The notes under the pieces are model-generated. The model saw only the letters and a program-made list of their open reading frames with translations. It had not been told where the DNA came from and did no database searches. This document shows, piece after piece, positions 31,134 through 42,351 of a DNA stretch of 64,000 nucleotides. The position numbers were made by a program, and so were the translations under genes. Each line of letters starts with the position of its first letter. Position 1 is the stretch's first letter. Origin of the DNA: Thinopyrum elongatum (lineage: Eukaryota; Streptophyta; Magnoliopsida; Poales; Poaceae); assembly GCA_011799875.1 (NCBI GenBank), contig CM022302.1, positions 520,547,229-520,611,228 of the forward strand. Direction: 5' to 3'.

Positions 31134-32460
31134 TGTAAGTGCATCTAGTGGCACCCCAAGTTGGTTTTGGAGTATTGACGACAAACGTGGTTGAGGGACT
31201 AATGTGTCTGTGAGATTCACAGGAGAACACATGTAGAACTCCCTCATTGATTCGGTTTACCTACCAGAGATGACCCCTAAAAATGTATGAAGACATTGAA
31301 TACAATGGTGGTTTGCGAAGACATTCACGTCGAAGATAATGACGTGTGAAGACATTCGCTTGAAGACAATGGAGTGTGAAGAAGCAGTTTCTTTCGGAGT
31401 TTCATTTTCTTCTTTCTTGAGTCATAGGAACCACCGAACTATTAAGTGGGGTCCAAGTGACAAAGTTAGAAAACTGACGTGATGCTCAACCCAAATCCTA
31501 TGTCTTCGAGCGAAGACTAATGAGAGAAAATCTTATCCTATGTTGGATAAGTCAGCTTTACTTGTAGCCCAAGTCAAGCTACAGCGTGTGTCTGGGATCT
31601 GACTGTTGGACACGTGTCAGTTCCTTAGTGACCGAGGGTCATTTCTGACATATCATGTTGGGTTGCCTCCTGGCTATAAATAGCCCACCCCCTACACCAT
31701 AAATTGGTGGCTGCACAGAGTTAGTGCATGGATTTTGTCATTTGAGAGCAACCCACCTCCGAAGCCTTTGAGAGAGAATCCTTGCGAGGACAAAACCCAA
31801 AACACCCAGAAGCCCAAAGAGTGTTGGCATCACTGAAGTCTTTCTGTCCGCGTGATCTGAAGACTTATTACACTTGAAGATAGTGTATCTTCCAGTCGGT
31901 TAGGCGTCGTGTTCTAAGGATCCAAGAGTCATTGTGGATCGCTAGTGAATGAAGTCTATGAAGGTTTGGAAGTCTACCTTGAAGACATACCTAAGCGATT
32001 GGGCGAGGACTAAGTGACCTTAGCTCAAGGGGAATAAGGTGAAGACATGGTCTTCTGAGTTCAATCTCAGCCTCCCTAACCAGACGTACAGTTGTCACAG
32101 CAACTGGAACTAGTCTACCAAATCCTTGTATTTTTCAAGCAACGGGTTCAATCACTTCACTCTTTACTTACTGTTTAGCTTCCTGAAGTCATTGCTTCCT
32201 TGCCTGCTCCGTTTGATTTCATTGTGTGAAGACTTTCACTCTGTCTGCTTGTTTGGCTTCATACTGTCTTCCTATTCCGATCTGTTCTACCTAGCTGCTA
32301 TTTGTCTTCATGCTTTCATTGTACTGCTTACTTGACTATGGCCTGTCTAGTGTAGTTTATCTTCCGCTGCAAATCACATAGGTGTTATTTGATTGTCTGT
32401 CTTCGAAGACATTGCGTCTTTCGAAGACTTTCATAAAAATCGCCTATTCACCCCCCCTCT
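31134..32460 (+). mobile_element. 3' LTR of element X
   Basis: Opens TGTAAGTGCATC after the polypurine tract and ends near CTCTAGTTGATA. It carries many GAAGAC motifs at 31285-31380 and a cytosine run CACCCCCCC near its end. Its first 90 bases match 25764-25853. Confidence 0.75.
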
Positions 32461-32665
32461 AGTTGATAACTAGCACTTTGAGGTTCTGATTCCTCTCTCG
32501 CGCTAGCGTGAACCTAAAGTAACTAGCTTCTGCTTCTTGTCTGCTATCAAACCATTTGTGGCTGCCACCCGAGAACCGCTCCACTTGGGCCTGACACTCT
32601 GGCCACTCGTCATATATTTCCGGAACCCTCCCTATGTACATGGCATAGCACTTCTTCGCCATCAA
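32459..32665 (-). pseudogene. RNase H1 N-terminal/viroplasmin-like hybrid-binding domain exon
   Basis: Reads MAKKCYAMYIGRVPEIYDEW, CQAQVERFSGGSHKWFDSRQ and EAEASYFRFT. This is the pattern of the small RNA/DNA hybrid-binding domain (KxYYxVxxGRxxGIYxxWxEC…V.GF…K.F.t..EAE) found at the N-terminus of RNase H1 and in caulimovirus P6. Here it is the last coding piece of the TNP1-type gene, or a separate small gene, in CACTA E. The end is cut or altered where element X was inserted. The domain call is by eye. Confidence 0.55.
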
Positions 32666-32961
32666 GGACCTATGTACTTGTTAGAGATGCATCTTCATCA
32701 AGCAAATTCAACAATAATATGCACATAATATACTTGAGCAACACAAAAAGAAAGAGTTAGAAAATAGATGCAACATACAATAAACATAATTAATAAATGC
32801 AGCTTCATCGTACCCAAACTAATTAACTAGATGTACGCAGGTCATCGTACCCAAACTAACAAACTAGCGTTACGCAAGTTCAGTAGGATCGTTGACATCA
32901 CAAAGTTTCATTGCTACACAAAGTACAAGTTCAACCGACACATCATCATCGGCATCGTCAA

Positions 32962-34740
32962 TCACTTGAAGTTCCATCCATCCATATCCGGGAGGATGCA
33001 CCCTAGCTTCGCGAATAGCGTCAGGTCCTGACATTGTAGGCCTATGCGAGTTCGTACGTCAGCTCGCGATATAGGGCCGTGGTGGAACATCCCCTTCTCT
33101 TCGACGACTTCTTTCATGATGATCGTTGCAATGTCCCTCTGGATGCAAAAGAAGTCATTTCTGAATTTATAATCCAGTTCTTGTCCTAGGGATTCTGCCC
33201 ATTTGCGGATATGATCATCGTTTCTATTTGTCATGCGAAGCTGTTCATCATCGGCAGGCTAATAGAAGTTTTGGCTGCTTTGGCGGCAGCAAAGCCTTTC
33301 TTCGGCAGTCTCTTCCTCACCTTTTTCTTGGGTTGGCCTTCCACACCCTTCATTACCCCCGCTACTAGTGTTGTCGGGCTAAGCATTGTATGACCCTCAG
33401 CTAGTTTAGCCTGCATTGAGGCGACATCTGGAGGCGTGTCCTCTGAGCGTTGCATGAAGAGAGACTTCTTGCAATCAACCCTAGGATGTTCTTGCCCGGG
33501 CACATCATCCATCTCCTCATCCGCATGCTGATAGCCCGAGTCATATGGCTGACTCATCATTTGTCCATCGTCATAGGCGCCTGTATTGTGGAACCGAAGA
33601 GGGTCCTTCTCGTCCATCTCATCATCCATTCCTTGCTCCACAGGGGCGATTACATCATCCACTATTGGACCCCCTTCCTCGCATTATCCGCCGCTCTCAC
33701 CCGACACTAGAGGCGTTGGTAATCGCGTATGCGGGGTGGTGGTGTTCATACCTGCTTGCTGATGTGTGGTTATTGGTGTGCTCTCGGCCGCCTCCAGACG
33801 AAGAATATTCTTCGTCCACACCAGCATCCAACCCTTGCATTCTCCAAGCCGCATCGGGGTCTCGTCCTCCTCTCTCCCAAGCCGTACTAGAGGAGGCAAA
33901 TCCTCGTGGCTCGCTTTCACACTCGACAAGGTAACCCTGAAGTTGCCAACAGGGATCGGCTGGCCATGGAACTTGAGTTCCAAGGGCTTTGTTGTCACTT
34001 CCTTTGCCATGTCCACCTTCTGGCCTTTGATCATGTAGAGTACGATGCACGGGGTTTCGTCGGCCTGCAAAGACATATCTGCGGCATAAAACATCCGAAA
34101 GGCAACAAAGATGGAAGATTATAGATATATGTTGGTGCGACGTGTAATTACCGTGAGGGCGTCGAGGTCAGCCAAAGATGAAGGCCCGCCTAGCACGCCA
34201 GAGACAGAGGACAGGCTGCTATGAGCGGGTGCGGGTGCGAGAGCAAGTGCGGTTGCAAGAGCAGGTGATGGTGCGGTTCCAATGTTCACCGAGTTGCTCC
34301 CGAAGTAGCTGGACATGGGAAAATCATGTGCCGTCTTGTCTGGATTTTCCTTCGTCTAGTTGATGACAGCTGGAATCAAGTTAGTAGCAAAATCATTTCT
34401 GCAGGCACCTACAGCTACATCGACTGCCTGCTGGACCAACTCATTTCTGGCCTCATCTGCTTTTTCCTCGTCCTCAGCTGCTTTTTTTCTCGAATGCTAG
34501 CTTCACCTTCTTGTCAATGTCCGCCTGACTGAACTTCTTTTTCTGCTTCTTGGCCTCCGGGCCCTCGTTGTAATAGAACTTCCATGTGGCGCCGTCTCCT
34601 ATGCCATGCACACGTCCATATTGCGGCCGCTAGTCCAAAGGGAGTCCCTTCAGTTCCTTCAAGGCCCGGTTGAGAGGGGTGTCCCACTTGGGCCTTATCG
34701 ACAAAGAGTCACTTTCGGCCGCAAGCCTGTGTTTCTTCTC
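32962..34740 (-). pseudogene. TNP1/En-Spm-type gene, downstream exons (broken)
   Basis: An acceptor TTTTGCAG before 34740 starts EKKHRLAAESDSLSIRPKWD; a TAG follows after GLPLD, then YGRVHGIGDGATWKFYYNEG and a Lys-rich segment, all typical of the Ptta/En-Spm plant transposase family. Later blocks are ALATALALAPAPAHSSLSSV (about 34130-34316), GQPIPVGNFRVTLSSVKASH (33684-34094), QPKKKVRKRLPKKGFAAAKA (33231-33662) and HIRKWAESLGQELDYKFRND with a TGA near 32962. Stops and a frameshift at a homopolymer near 34490 make it non-functional as read. Confidence 0.65.
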
Positions 34741-34822
34741 CTGCAAAAGAAACATGAACCGTTTACGAATGTGTAGTCAACTTGATTAGAAGCTAAATGT
34801 AAGGCGGTAAAAGAATAATTAC

Positions 34823-35519
34823 CAGTATTCTAATCAATTTCCTCATGATCGGGTCCGTGTAAAAAACCTTCTTTTCCTTGTCCCACTTGTACCGAGCCCT
34901 GATGAAGTCACGCTCCAATAGGTCGGTGAACTGCGCGAAGGGGTCTAGGATCCCCGCGGCTTCACGTTTCGCGTCCTCCTTATCCCATATGGGCCTTTTG
35001 CCAAGGTATCCATGGCTTCCGAGGCGTTGGTTCCCCGTGTTCCTTTGCTGAAGCTCCTTGTATTTCTCAGACTTAGTCTTGGCTGCGTCGGTAGCGCAAG
35101 TGTCCTTGAACTTTTCGAACTCCTCTTCTGTAAGTGTCGGATTATCCTCCAAAATCTTGGACAGGGGTTCATCAGCCTCAATAGCTTGTTTCACCCTCCC
35201 TTTCCAGGAGGCCAAATCATTGCTGAACATGCCCATGGTGTGGTTGTTAATCTTTTTCATGGCAGGATCATCCCACAGGTTTTCTATGCGGTCATCCCGG
35301 CCAGGGAATTGGAATCTCTTGTGCAGCTTCGTTAGGAGCAAGTGCTCCAAATTTGGTTTACTCCTTAAGTCATTGTCGTTGATGCTCACACTTTCCCGTA
35401 GGATGCATCCGACTTGGTTCCCGTAGCACTTGCGAGCTTCAGCCAGCTCTAATGGCTCAAATTTGCCGGGGTGCATCTTTGTGACCAGCAGCCTTCCGAT
35501 GCTGAGTTTGTTAGGTTTT
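34823..35519 (-). pseudogene. TNP1/En-Spm-type gene, central exon after insertion of element A
   Basis: Begins at the target duplication of element A (35515-35519) and reads PNKLSIGRLLVTKMHPGKFE, CYGNQVGCILRESVSINDND, HKRFQFPGRDDRIENLWDDP, and ends RKLIRIL before a GTAATT donor at 34822. The domain is the plant Ptta/En-Spm transposase type. Its upstream continuation, from 42096, joins in frame once the insertion and one duplication copy are ignored. Apparent N-terminal residues encoded to the right of 35520 come from the LTR and are not part of this gene. Confidence 0.75.
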
Positions 35520-37122
35520 TGAGTCTCCAATGTATCTATAATTTTTGATTGTTCCATGCTATTATATTATCCATCTTGGATGTTTTATATGCATTATTAC
35601 GCTATTTTATATCATTTTTTGGGACTAACCTATTAACCTAGTGCCAAGTGCGAGTTGCTGTTTTTTCCTTGTTTTTGTATTTACAGAAAATCAATACCAA
35701 ACGGAGTCCAAATGGAACGAAACTTTTTGATGATTTTTCTTGGACCACAAGATACCCTGGAAGCTTTGGGAGGAGGCCAGAAGAGCCACGGATGGGCCAC
35801 AAGTTCACAGGGCGCGCCCTGGGGGGCAGGGCGCCCCCCGCCACACCCGAGCTTATGGTTCCACCGTGGCACTTCTAACCCTAATCTTCGCTCTATAAAT
35901 ACCCAAATATTCCCTGTAGACCGGAGGGCTCACCAAAAATATCTTTCTGCCGCCGCAAGCTTCTATTCTCGTGAGATCCCATCTTGGGGCCTTTTCCGGC
36001 ACTCCGCCGGAGCGGTATTCGATCATGGAGGGCTTCTACATCAACCTTGCTACCCTTCCGATGATGTGTGAGTAGTTTACCACAGACCTACGAGTCCATA
36101 GCTAGTAGCTAGATGGCTTCTCCTCTCTCTTTGATCTTCAATACAATGTTCTCCTCGATGTTCGTCGAGATCTATTCGATGTAATCTTCTTTTGCGGTGT
36201 GTTTGTTAAGATCCGATGAATTGTGGATTTATGATCAGATTACCTATGAATATTATTTGAGTCTTCTCTAAAATCTTTTTTGCATGATTAAGATAGCTTT
36301 GTATTTCTCTCCGATCTATTGATTTTGTTTGGCCAACTAGATTTATTTTTGTTGCAATGGGAGAGGTGCTTTGTAGTGTGTTCAATCTTGCGGTGTCCTT
36401 GCCCAGTGACAGAAATGGTAGTGAGGCCCGTATTTGTATTGTTGCCACCAAGGATAAAAAGGTGGGGTTTATTCATATTGATTGGATCCATCCTTCTACA
36501 TCATGTCATCTTGCTTAAGGCGTTACTCTGTTCTTGTTAACTTAATACACTAGATGCATGCTGCATAGCGGTCGATGTGTGGAGTAATAGTAGTAGATGC
36601 AGGCAGGAGTTGGTCTACTTGTCACAGACGTGATGCCTATATTCATGATCATTGCCTTGGATATCGTCATAACTATGCGCTTTTCTATCAATTGCTCAAT
36701 AGTAATTTGTTTACCCACCGTATGCGTTCTTTCAAGAGAGAAGCCTCTAGTGAAAACTATGGCCCCCGGGTTCTACTTTCATCATATTATTTTCAGATCT
36801 ATTAAACCAAAATTACAAAAATACCTTGCTGCAATTTATTTACCTTTATTTTTTTTGCACTTTTATTTATCTTTTATACCTATCTTTATCAGATCTCATC
36901 CTTGCAAGTAACCGTGAAGGGATTGACAACCCCATTTTCGCGTTGGGTGCAAGTATTTGACTGTTTGTGTAGGTGCAATTATTGGGGACTTGTGTGTTCC
37001 TTCTACTGGATTGATACCTTGGTTCTTAACTAAGGGAAATACTTATCTCTACTTTGATGCATCACCCTTTCCTCTTCAAGGGAAAAACCAACGCAAGCTC
37101 AAGAAGTAGTAGGATGAATTTC

Positions 37123-37140
37123 TGGCACCGATGCCGGGGA
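37123..37140 (+). promoter_or_regulatory. Primer binding site of element A, tRNA-Asp type
   Basis: TGGCACCGATGCCGGGGA, two mismatches from TGGCGCCGTTGCCGGGGA, the complement of the Asp-tRNA 3' end used by Athila-type elements. Element C has a closer match at 55696. Confidence 0.8.
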
Positions 37141-37365
37141 GGATCTACATCAAGCCTACCAAGTACCTATCATAAACTCTCATCTCTTGCACTTACATTA
37201 TTCGCCATTTTCCTCTCCCCCACCTCTAAAACATTTTCAGAAAAACACAAAAATATTTGCCTTTTTATTTGCTTTCTTTCCATTTGCCTTTATGTCTGAC
37301 TTGGTTTGCTTGCTTGTTCGCTTGGTATAATTGCATGTTTATTGGAAATCAAAAACAAAAAGTTT

Positions 37366-38205
37366 ATGGATCTTCATCCACTTGCTAATATTTTTAAAAT
37401 ATCCAATTATGATGAACCAATTTCTAGTGAGTTGAGTGCACTAGATTATCTTTATGAAATTTTACTTGAAATTCATGAATCTGAAAATTGTGATGAAGTG
37501 CTAAAAGAGGAAATTTATGAAGTGATTCATGATAGATCTTTGAATGAAAAGACTGATTGCAATGGTGTTATTATAAATTCTATTCATGTAAATTGTGCTA
37601 ATAATATGCAAAACCCCAAGCTTGGGGTTGCTAATTTTGATATGTTCACTACTTATTGAAATGATCATGATTGGGGTGATTCTTCTTATGATGTTGAAAT
37701 TTTATTTAAGCCTCATGATGAATATGTTTACGTTAATATTGAAAGTCGGTTTGGAAGAGTGTCAACTCTAGGTAATAATGATCCCACTATTTTGGAGAAT
37801 GATCAATCTTATGAAAGTTTTGATAAAAGTGGGCTTGGAGAGGTCATGACTTTATTTGATGTTAATCCCACTATTTTGGAAGAGTGTCAACTATGCATGC
37901 ATGTGGATCATGTAGAGAATATGTTATGTGATAGCTATATTGTTGAATTTGAATATGGTCCTACATGTAATTATTATGAGAGAGTAGAGTATGGTTGTAG
38001 AAATTTTCATGTTACTAAATCACCTCTTGTTGTGTTGATATTATTAATGCTTCCTTCTTCCTATTTGCATATGCTAGAAATTGTTTATCTTGATAATTTG
38101 TTTGCTTATAAAATGCCTACGCATAGGAAGTATGTTAGAGTTAAATGTGTTTTTCGCATGCTACAAGATGCTCTCTTTGTGTTTCAATTATTATGTTTCA
38201 TGTGA
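37366..38205 (+). pseudogene. Single ORF of the Athila-like family, copy A
   Basis: ATG 37366 to TGA 38205 is one 279-codon frame broken only by TGA at 37657-37659, where element C has a Cys codon (TGC). The protein starts MDLHPLANIF, is acidic, and contains LDYLYEILLEIHESENCDE, FGRVSTLGNNDPTILENDQS, EECQLCMHVDHVENMLCD and a hydrophobic VVLILLMLPSS segment near the C-terminus. No gag knuckle, protease or RT. Its function in a non-autonomous element is unknown; it could be a remnant of the extra ORF found in Athila elements. Confidence 0.6.
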
Positions 38206-38857
38206 GCATCAGTGGAATTATCAATGCCTAGCTAAAAGGCTTTAAAGAAAAGTGCTTGTTGGGAGACAACCCAATATTTTTATTTTCTGTTTTTATGTGT
38301 ATATGCAATTATACTCCTGTTATGATTGTGTTTAAGAGTTTTAATTAGTGTTTGTGCCAAGTAGAGCCTTTGGGATGATCTATGGTGATAGTTGATTTGA
38401 TTTGGCTGAAAAACAAAAACTTTTGCACCCAGTTCTAGAATTTTTAAAATTCACAAAAACATGCTTTTGATCTGAAATTTTTACACAAGATTGATATACA
38501 AATTTCCTACGCTGTCCTAATTTTTCAGAATTTTTGGAGTTAAATAAGTATGATCAATTTCTAGATTGCTACAAACTGTTCTGTTTTTGACAGATTCTGT
38601 TTTCTATGTGTTATTTGCTTATTTTGATGAATCTATGGGTAGTATCGGGGGGTATGAACCATGGTGAAGTTGCAATACAGTAGACATAACACCAATATGA
38701 ACTTAGAATGATTTCACAACAGTACCTAGAGTGGTGATTTGCTTTCATTATACTAACGGATCTCATGAGTTTTCTGTTCAGTTTTGTGTTGTGAAGTTTT
38801 CAAGTTTTTGGGTGAAGTTTCGATGGACTTAGGAATAAGGAGTGGCAAGAGCCTAAG

Positions 38858-38940
38858 CTTGGGGATGCCCAAGGCACCCCAAGGTAATATTCAAGGACAA
38901 CCAAGCATCTAAGCTTGGGGATGCCCCGGATGGCATCCCC
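38858..38940 (+). promoter_or_regulatory. Paired stem-loops in 3' non-coding part of element A
   Basis: Stem-loop 1 (38858-38883): CTTGGGG pairs with CCCCAAG and TGCC with GGCA, with a bulged A and a CAA loop. Stem-loop 2 (38917-38940): GGGGATGCC pairs with GGCATCCCC around a six-base CCGGAT loop. Both occur in elements B and C at the same relative place. Role unknown; RNA packaging or dimerisation would be one possibility. Confidence 0.55.
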
Positions 38941-40129
38941 TCTTTCGTCTACAATCCATCGGTAAATTACTTGAGGCTATATTTTTATTCACTACATGAT
39001 ATGTGTTTTGCTTGGAGCGTCTTGTATTATATGAGTCTTTGATTTATTTGCTATTTAGTTTTCCACAATCATCCTTGTTGTACACACCTTTTGAGAGGGA
39101 CACACATTAATCGTGAATTTATTAGAATACTCTATGTGCTTCACTTATATCTTTTGATCTAGGAAGTTGCTCTAGTGCTTCACTTATATCTTTTTTAGCA
39201 CGGTGGTGGTTTTCATTTTGAAGAAATTGATGAACTCTCATGCTTCACTTATATTCTTTTGAGAGTCTTATAAATAGTATGGCAATTTTCTTATGTTATG
39301 AATTTGGTCCTAATATGATGGGTATTCAAGAGGGATATAATAAAAACTTTCATGAAGATTATTGAATATATGAGAAGTTTGATTCCTTGCATTTGTTTTG
39401 AGATATAAAGATGGTGATATTAGAGTCATGCTAGTTAGTAATTGTGGTTTAGTAAGAATACTTGTGTTAAGGTTTGTGATTCCCGAAGCATGCCCATATA
39501 GTCTCTCGTTATGCGATGAAATTGGAGCATGCTTTATTATTGATTGTCTTCCTTATGAGTGGCGGTTGGGGATGAGCGATGGTATTTTCCAACCAATTTA
39601 TCCCCCTAGGATCATGCATAGTAGTACTTTGCTTCGAGGGCTAATAAACTTTTGCAATAAGTATGTGAGTTCTTTATGACTAATGTTGAGTCCATGGATT
39701 ATACGCATTCTCAACCTTCCACCTTTGCTAGCCAATATAGTACCACGCAACTTTCGCCGGTGCATTAAACCCTCCTTATACCGTTCCTCAAAACATCCAC
39801 CATACCTACCTATTATGGCATTTTCATAGCCATTCCGATGTATATTTCCATGCAACTTCCACCGTTTTGTTTTATTACGACACATACCATCATTGTCATA
39901 GTTGGCATAGTATTTGTGGCATGTCCACCATTCATATTTTTTATACATGTCACACTAGATCATTGCATGAGGCATTCACATAGAATCATATCTTTGTTCT
40001 AGTATCGAGTTGTAATTTTTGAGTTGTGAGTAAATAAAAGTGTGATGATCATCATTATTAGAGCATTGTCCCGGTGAGGAAACTATGATGGAGACTATGA
40101 TTCCCCCACAAGTCGGGATGAGACTCCGG

Positions 40130-40262
40130 ACAAAAAATAAAAATAAAAATAAAAAAGGGAGGCCAAAAAGAGCCCAAGAAAAAAATAGGCCAAAGTGCCC
40201 AACAAAAAAAAGGGAAGAGAAAAAAAAGAAAAAAAGAAAAAAAAAGAGAGAGAAAGAGAGAA
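40130..40262 (+). repeat. A-rich low-complexity tract in element A
   Basis: AAATAA and AAAAAGAAAAA stretches with GGCCAAA blocks in the 3' non-coding part of element A. Element C is interrupted by CACTA D at the matching place (58708). Confidence 0.8.
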
Positions 40263-42095
40263 GGGACAATGTTACTATCATTTTCCACACTTGTGCTTCA
40301 AAGCAACACCATGTTCTTCATGATAGAGAGTCTCATATTTTGTCACTTTCATATATTACTAGTGGGAATTTTTCATTATAGAACTTGGCTTGTATATTCC
40401 AGTGATGGGCTTCCTCAAAATGCCCTGGGTCTTCATGAGCAAGCAAGTTGGATGCACACCCACTTAGTTTTATCATTTACCTACTCGAGGACGAGCAGGA
40501 ATTAAGCTTGGGGATGCTTGATATGTCTCCAACATACCGATAATTTTTTATTGTTCCATGCTATTATATTATCCATCTTGGATGTTTATATGCATTACTA
40601 TGCTATTTTATATCATTTTTTTGGTCTAACCTATTGCCAAGTGCCAGTTGCTGTTTTTTCCCTATTTTTGTCTTTAGAGAAAATCAATACCAAACGGAGT
40701 CTAAACGGATAGAAACTTTTTGACGATTTTTCTTGGAACACAAGATACCCTGGAAGCTTCGGGAGGAGGCCAGAAGGGCCATGAATGGGCCACAAACTCA
40801 CATAGCGCGCCCTTGGGGTAGGGTGCGCCCCCCGAGCTTGTGGGCTCACCATGGCACTTCTAACCCTAATCTTTGCTCTATAAATACCCAAATATTCCCT
40901 GTAGACCAGAGGGCATGCCAAAAATACTTTTCCGCCGCTGCAAGCTTATGTTCTCGTAAGATCCCATCTTGGGGCCTTCTCCGGCAGTCCACCGGAGGGG
41001 GATTCGATCACGGAGGGCTTCTACATCAACCTTGCTGCCCTTCCGATGATGTGTGACTAGTTTACCACAGACCTACGGGTCCATAGCTAGTAGCCAGATG
41101 TCTTCTTCTCTCTCTTTGATCTTCAATACAATGTTCTCCTCGATGTTCTTGGAGATCTATTCGATGTAATCATCTTTTGCGGTGTGTATGTTGAGATCCG
41201 ATGAATTGTGGATTCATGATCAGATTTTCTATGAATATTATTTGAGTCTTTTCTGGACTCTTTTATGCATGATTAAGATAGCTTTGTATTTCTCTCCGAT
41301 CTATTGATTTTCTTTGTCTAACTAGATTGATTTTTCTTGCAATGGGAGAGGTGCTTTGTAGTCGGTTCAATCTTGTGGTGTCCTCACCCAGTGACAGAAA
41401 GGGTAGCGAGGCAAGTATTTGTATTGTTGTCACTAAGGATAAAAAGGTGGGATTTATTCATACTGATTGGATCCATCCCTCTACATCAGGTCATCTTCCT
41501 TAAGGCGTTACTCCGTTCTTGTTATCTTAATACACTAGATGCATGCTGGATAGCGGTCGATGTGTGGAGTAATAGTAGTAGATGCAGGCAGGAGTCGGTC
41601 TACTTGTCACGTATGTGATGCCTATATTCATGATCATTGCCTTGGATATCATCATAACTATGCGCTTTTCTATCAATTGCTCAATAGTAATTTGTTTACC
41701 CACCGTATGCGTTCTTTCAAGAGAGAAGCCTCTAGTGAAAACTATGGCCCCCGGGTCTACTTTAATCATATTATTTTCAGATCTATCAAACCAAAAATAC
41801 AAAAATACCTTGCTGCAATTTATTTACCTTTATTTTTTTGCACTTTTATTTATCTTTTATACCTATCTCTATCAGATCTCATCCTTGGAAGTAACCGTGA
41901 AGGGATTGACTACCCCTTTTTTTGCGTTGGGTGCAAGTATTTGTTTGTTTGTGTAGGTGCAATTATTGGAGACTTGTGTGTTCCTCCTACTGGATTGATA
42001 CCTTGGTTCTTAACTGAGGGAAATACTTATCTCTACTTTGCTGCATCACCCTTTCCTCTTCAAGGGAAAAACCAACGCAAGATCAAGAAGTAGCA

Positions 42096-42351
42096 GTTTT
42101 CGTGTCCACTGCTTCCTCTGCTTCTTCTTTTCGTTAGGGGCTTCAACGCCGGTACCTTTCGCGCCGGTACCATCCCCGCCGGTCTCTGCGCCGCCATCGG
42201 TGTCGATGTCGACGTCAGTACCATCATTGAGGGCACCCTGCAAACCTTGACTGTGCTTACTAGACAAAAAATCGAGCCAGTCATGTTCATGATCATATTG
42301 TATCTCATCTGCAGCGTGGTCAGAATCCCCGGTTTCTTCGTTGTTCGACAT
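42096..42351 (-). pseudogene. TNP1/En-Spm-type gene, N-terminal exon
   Basis: ATG at 42351 opens MSNNEETGDSDHAADEIQYD, an acidic Gly/Asp/Thr-rich stretch, and a basic KKKQRKQWTRK end that reaches the GTTTT target duplication of element A at 42096-42100. The frame continues at 35514 on the other side of the insertion. An acidic N-terminus followed by a basic patch fits the DNA-binding TNP1 class. Confidence 0.65.

Larger units (their letters stand above)
25764..32460 (+). mobile_element. LTR element X without pol, nested in CACTA E
   Basis: The right LTR starts TGTAAGTGC at 31134, after a polypurine tract (31119-31132), and runs to about 32460. The same LTR start is seen at 25764, but only about 90 bases of it remain before the sequence jumps at about 25853 to a leader-like region, so most of the 5' LTR and the primer site are deleted. 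The interior (26450-30680) is one long broken ORF with no gag or pol motifs. No target duplication was found: GGTTA on the left has no partner on the right. The exact right end is uncertain by about 10 bp. Confidence 0.75.
35520..42095 (+). mobile_element. Athila-like non-autonomous LTR element A, 6.6 kb, complete
   Basis: LTRs lie at 35520-37111 and 40519-42095, with a 5-bp target duplication GTTTT at 35515-35519 and 42096-42100. The primer site at 37123 is a near match to the 3' end of Asp-tRNA. The only ORF is 37366-38205, with no gag-pol. The 5' LTR has lost three bases at its start (TGA-GTCTCC instead of TGATATGTCTCC), and its end reads TAGTA instead of TAGCA. It inserted inside the coding exon of the TNP1-type gene. 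Confidence 0.9.

Noticed and set aside
25764..32460. Target duplication for element X
   Set aside because: GGTTA on the left has no match at any plausible right end; the left junction has been altered by deletion.
34793..35557. Start of the TNP1-type ORF at MEQSKIIDTLET
   Set aside because: These residues are encoded by the LTR of element A, not by the transposase gene; the real exon continues on the other side of the insertion.
37306..37365. Earlier ATG for the Athila-like ORF in element A
   Set aside because: The upstream segment is not kept in element C, whose homologous ATG corresponds to 37366.
40085..40381. Lys-rich ORF in element A
   Set aside because: Encoded by an A-rich low-complexity tract; not conserved.
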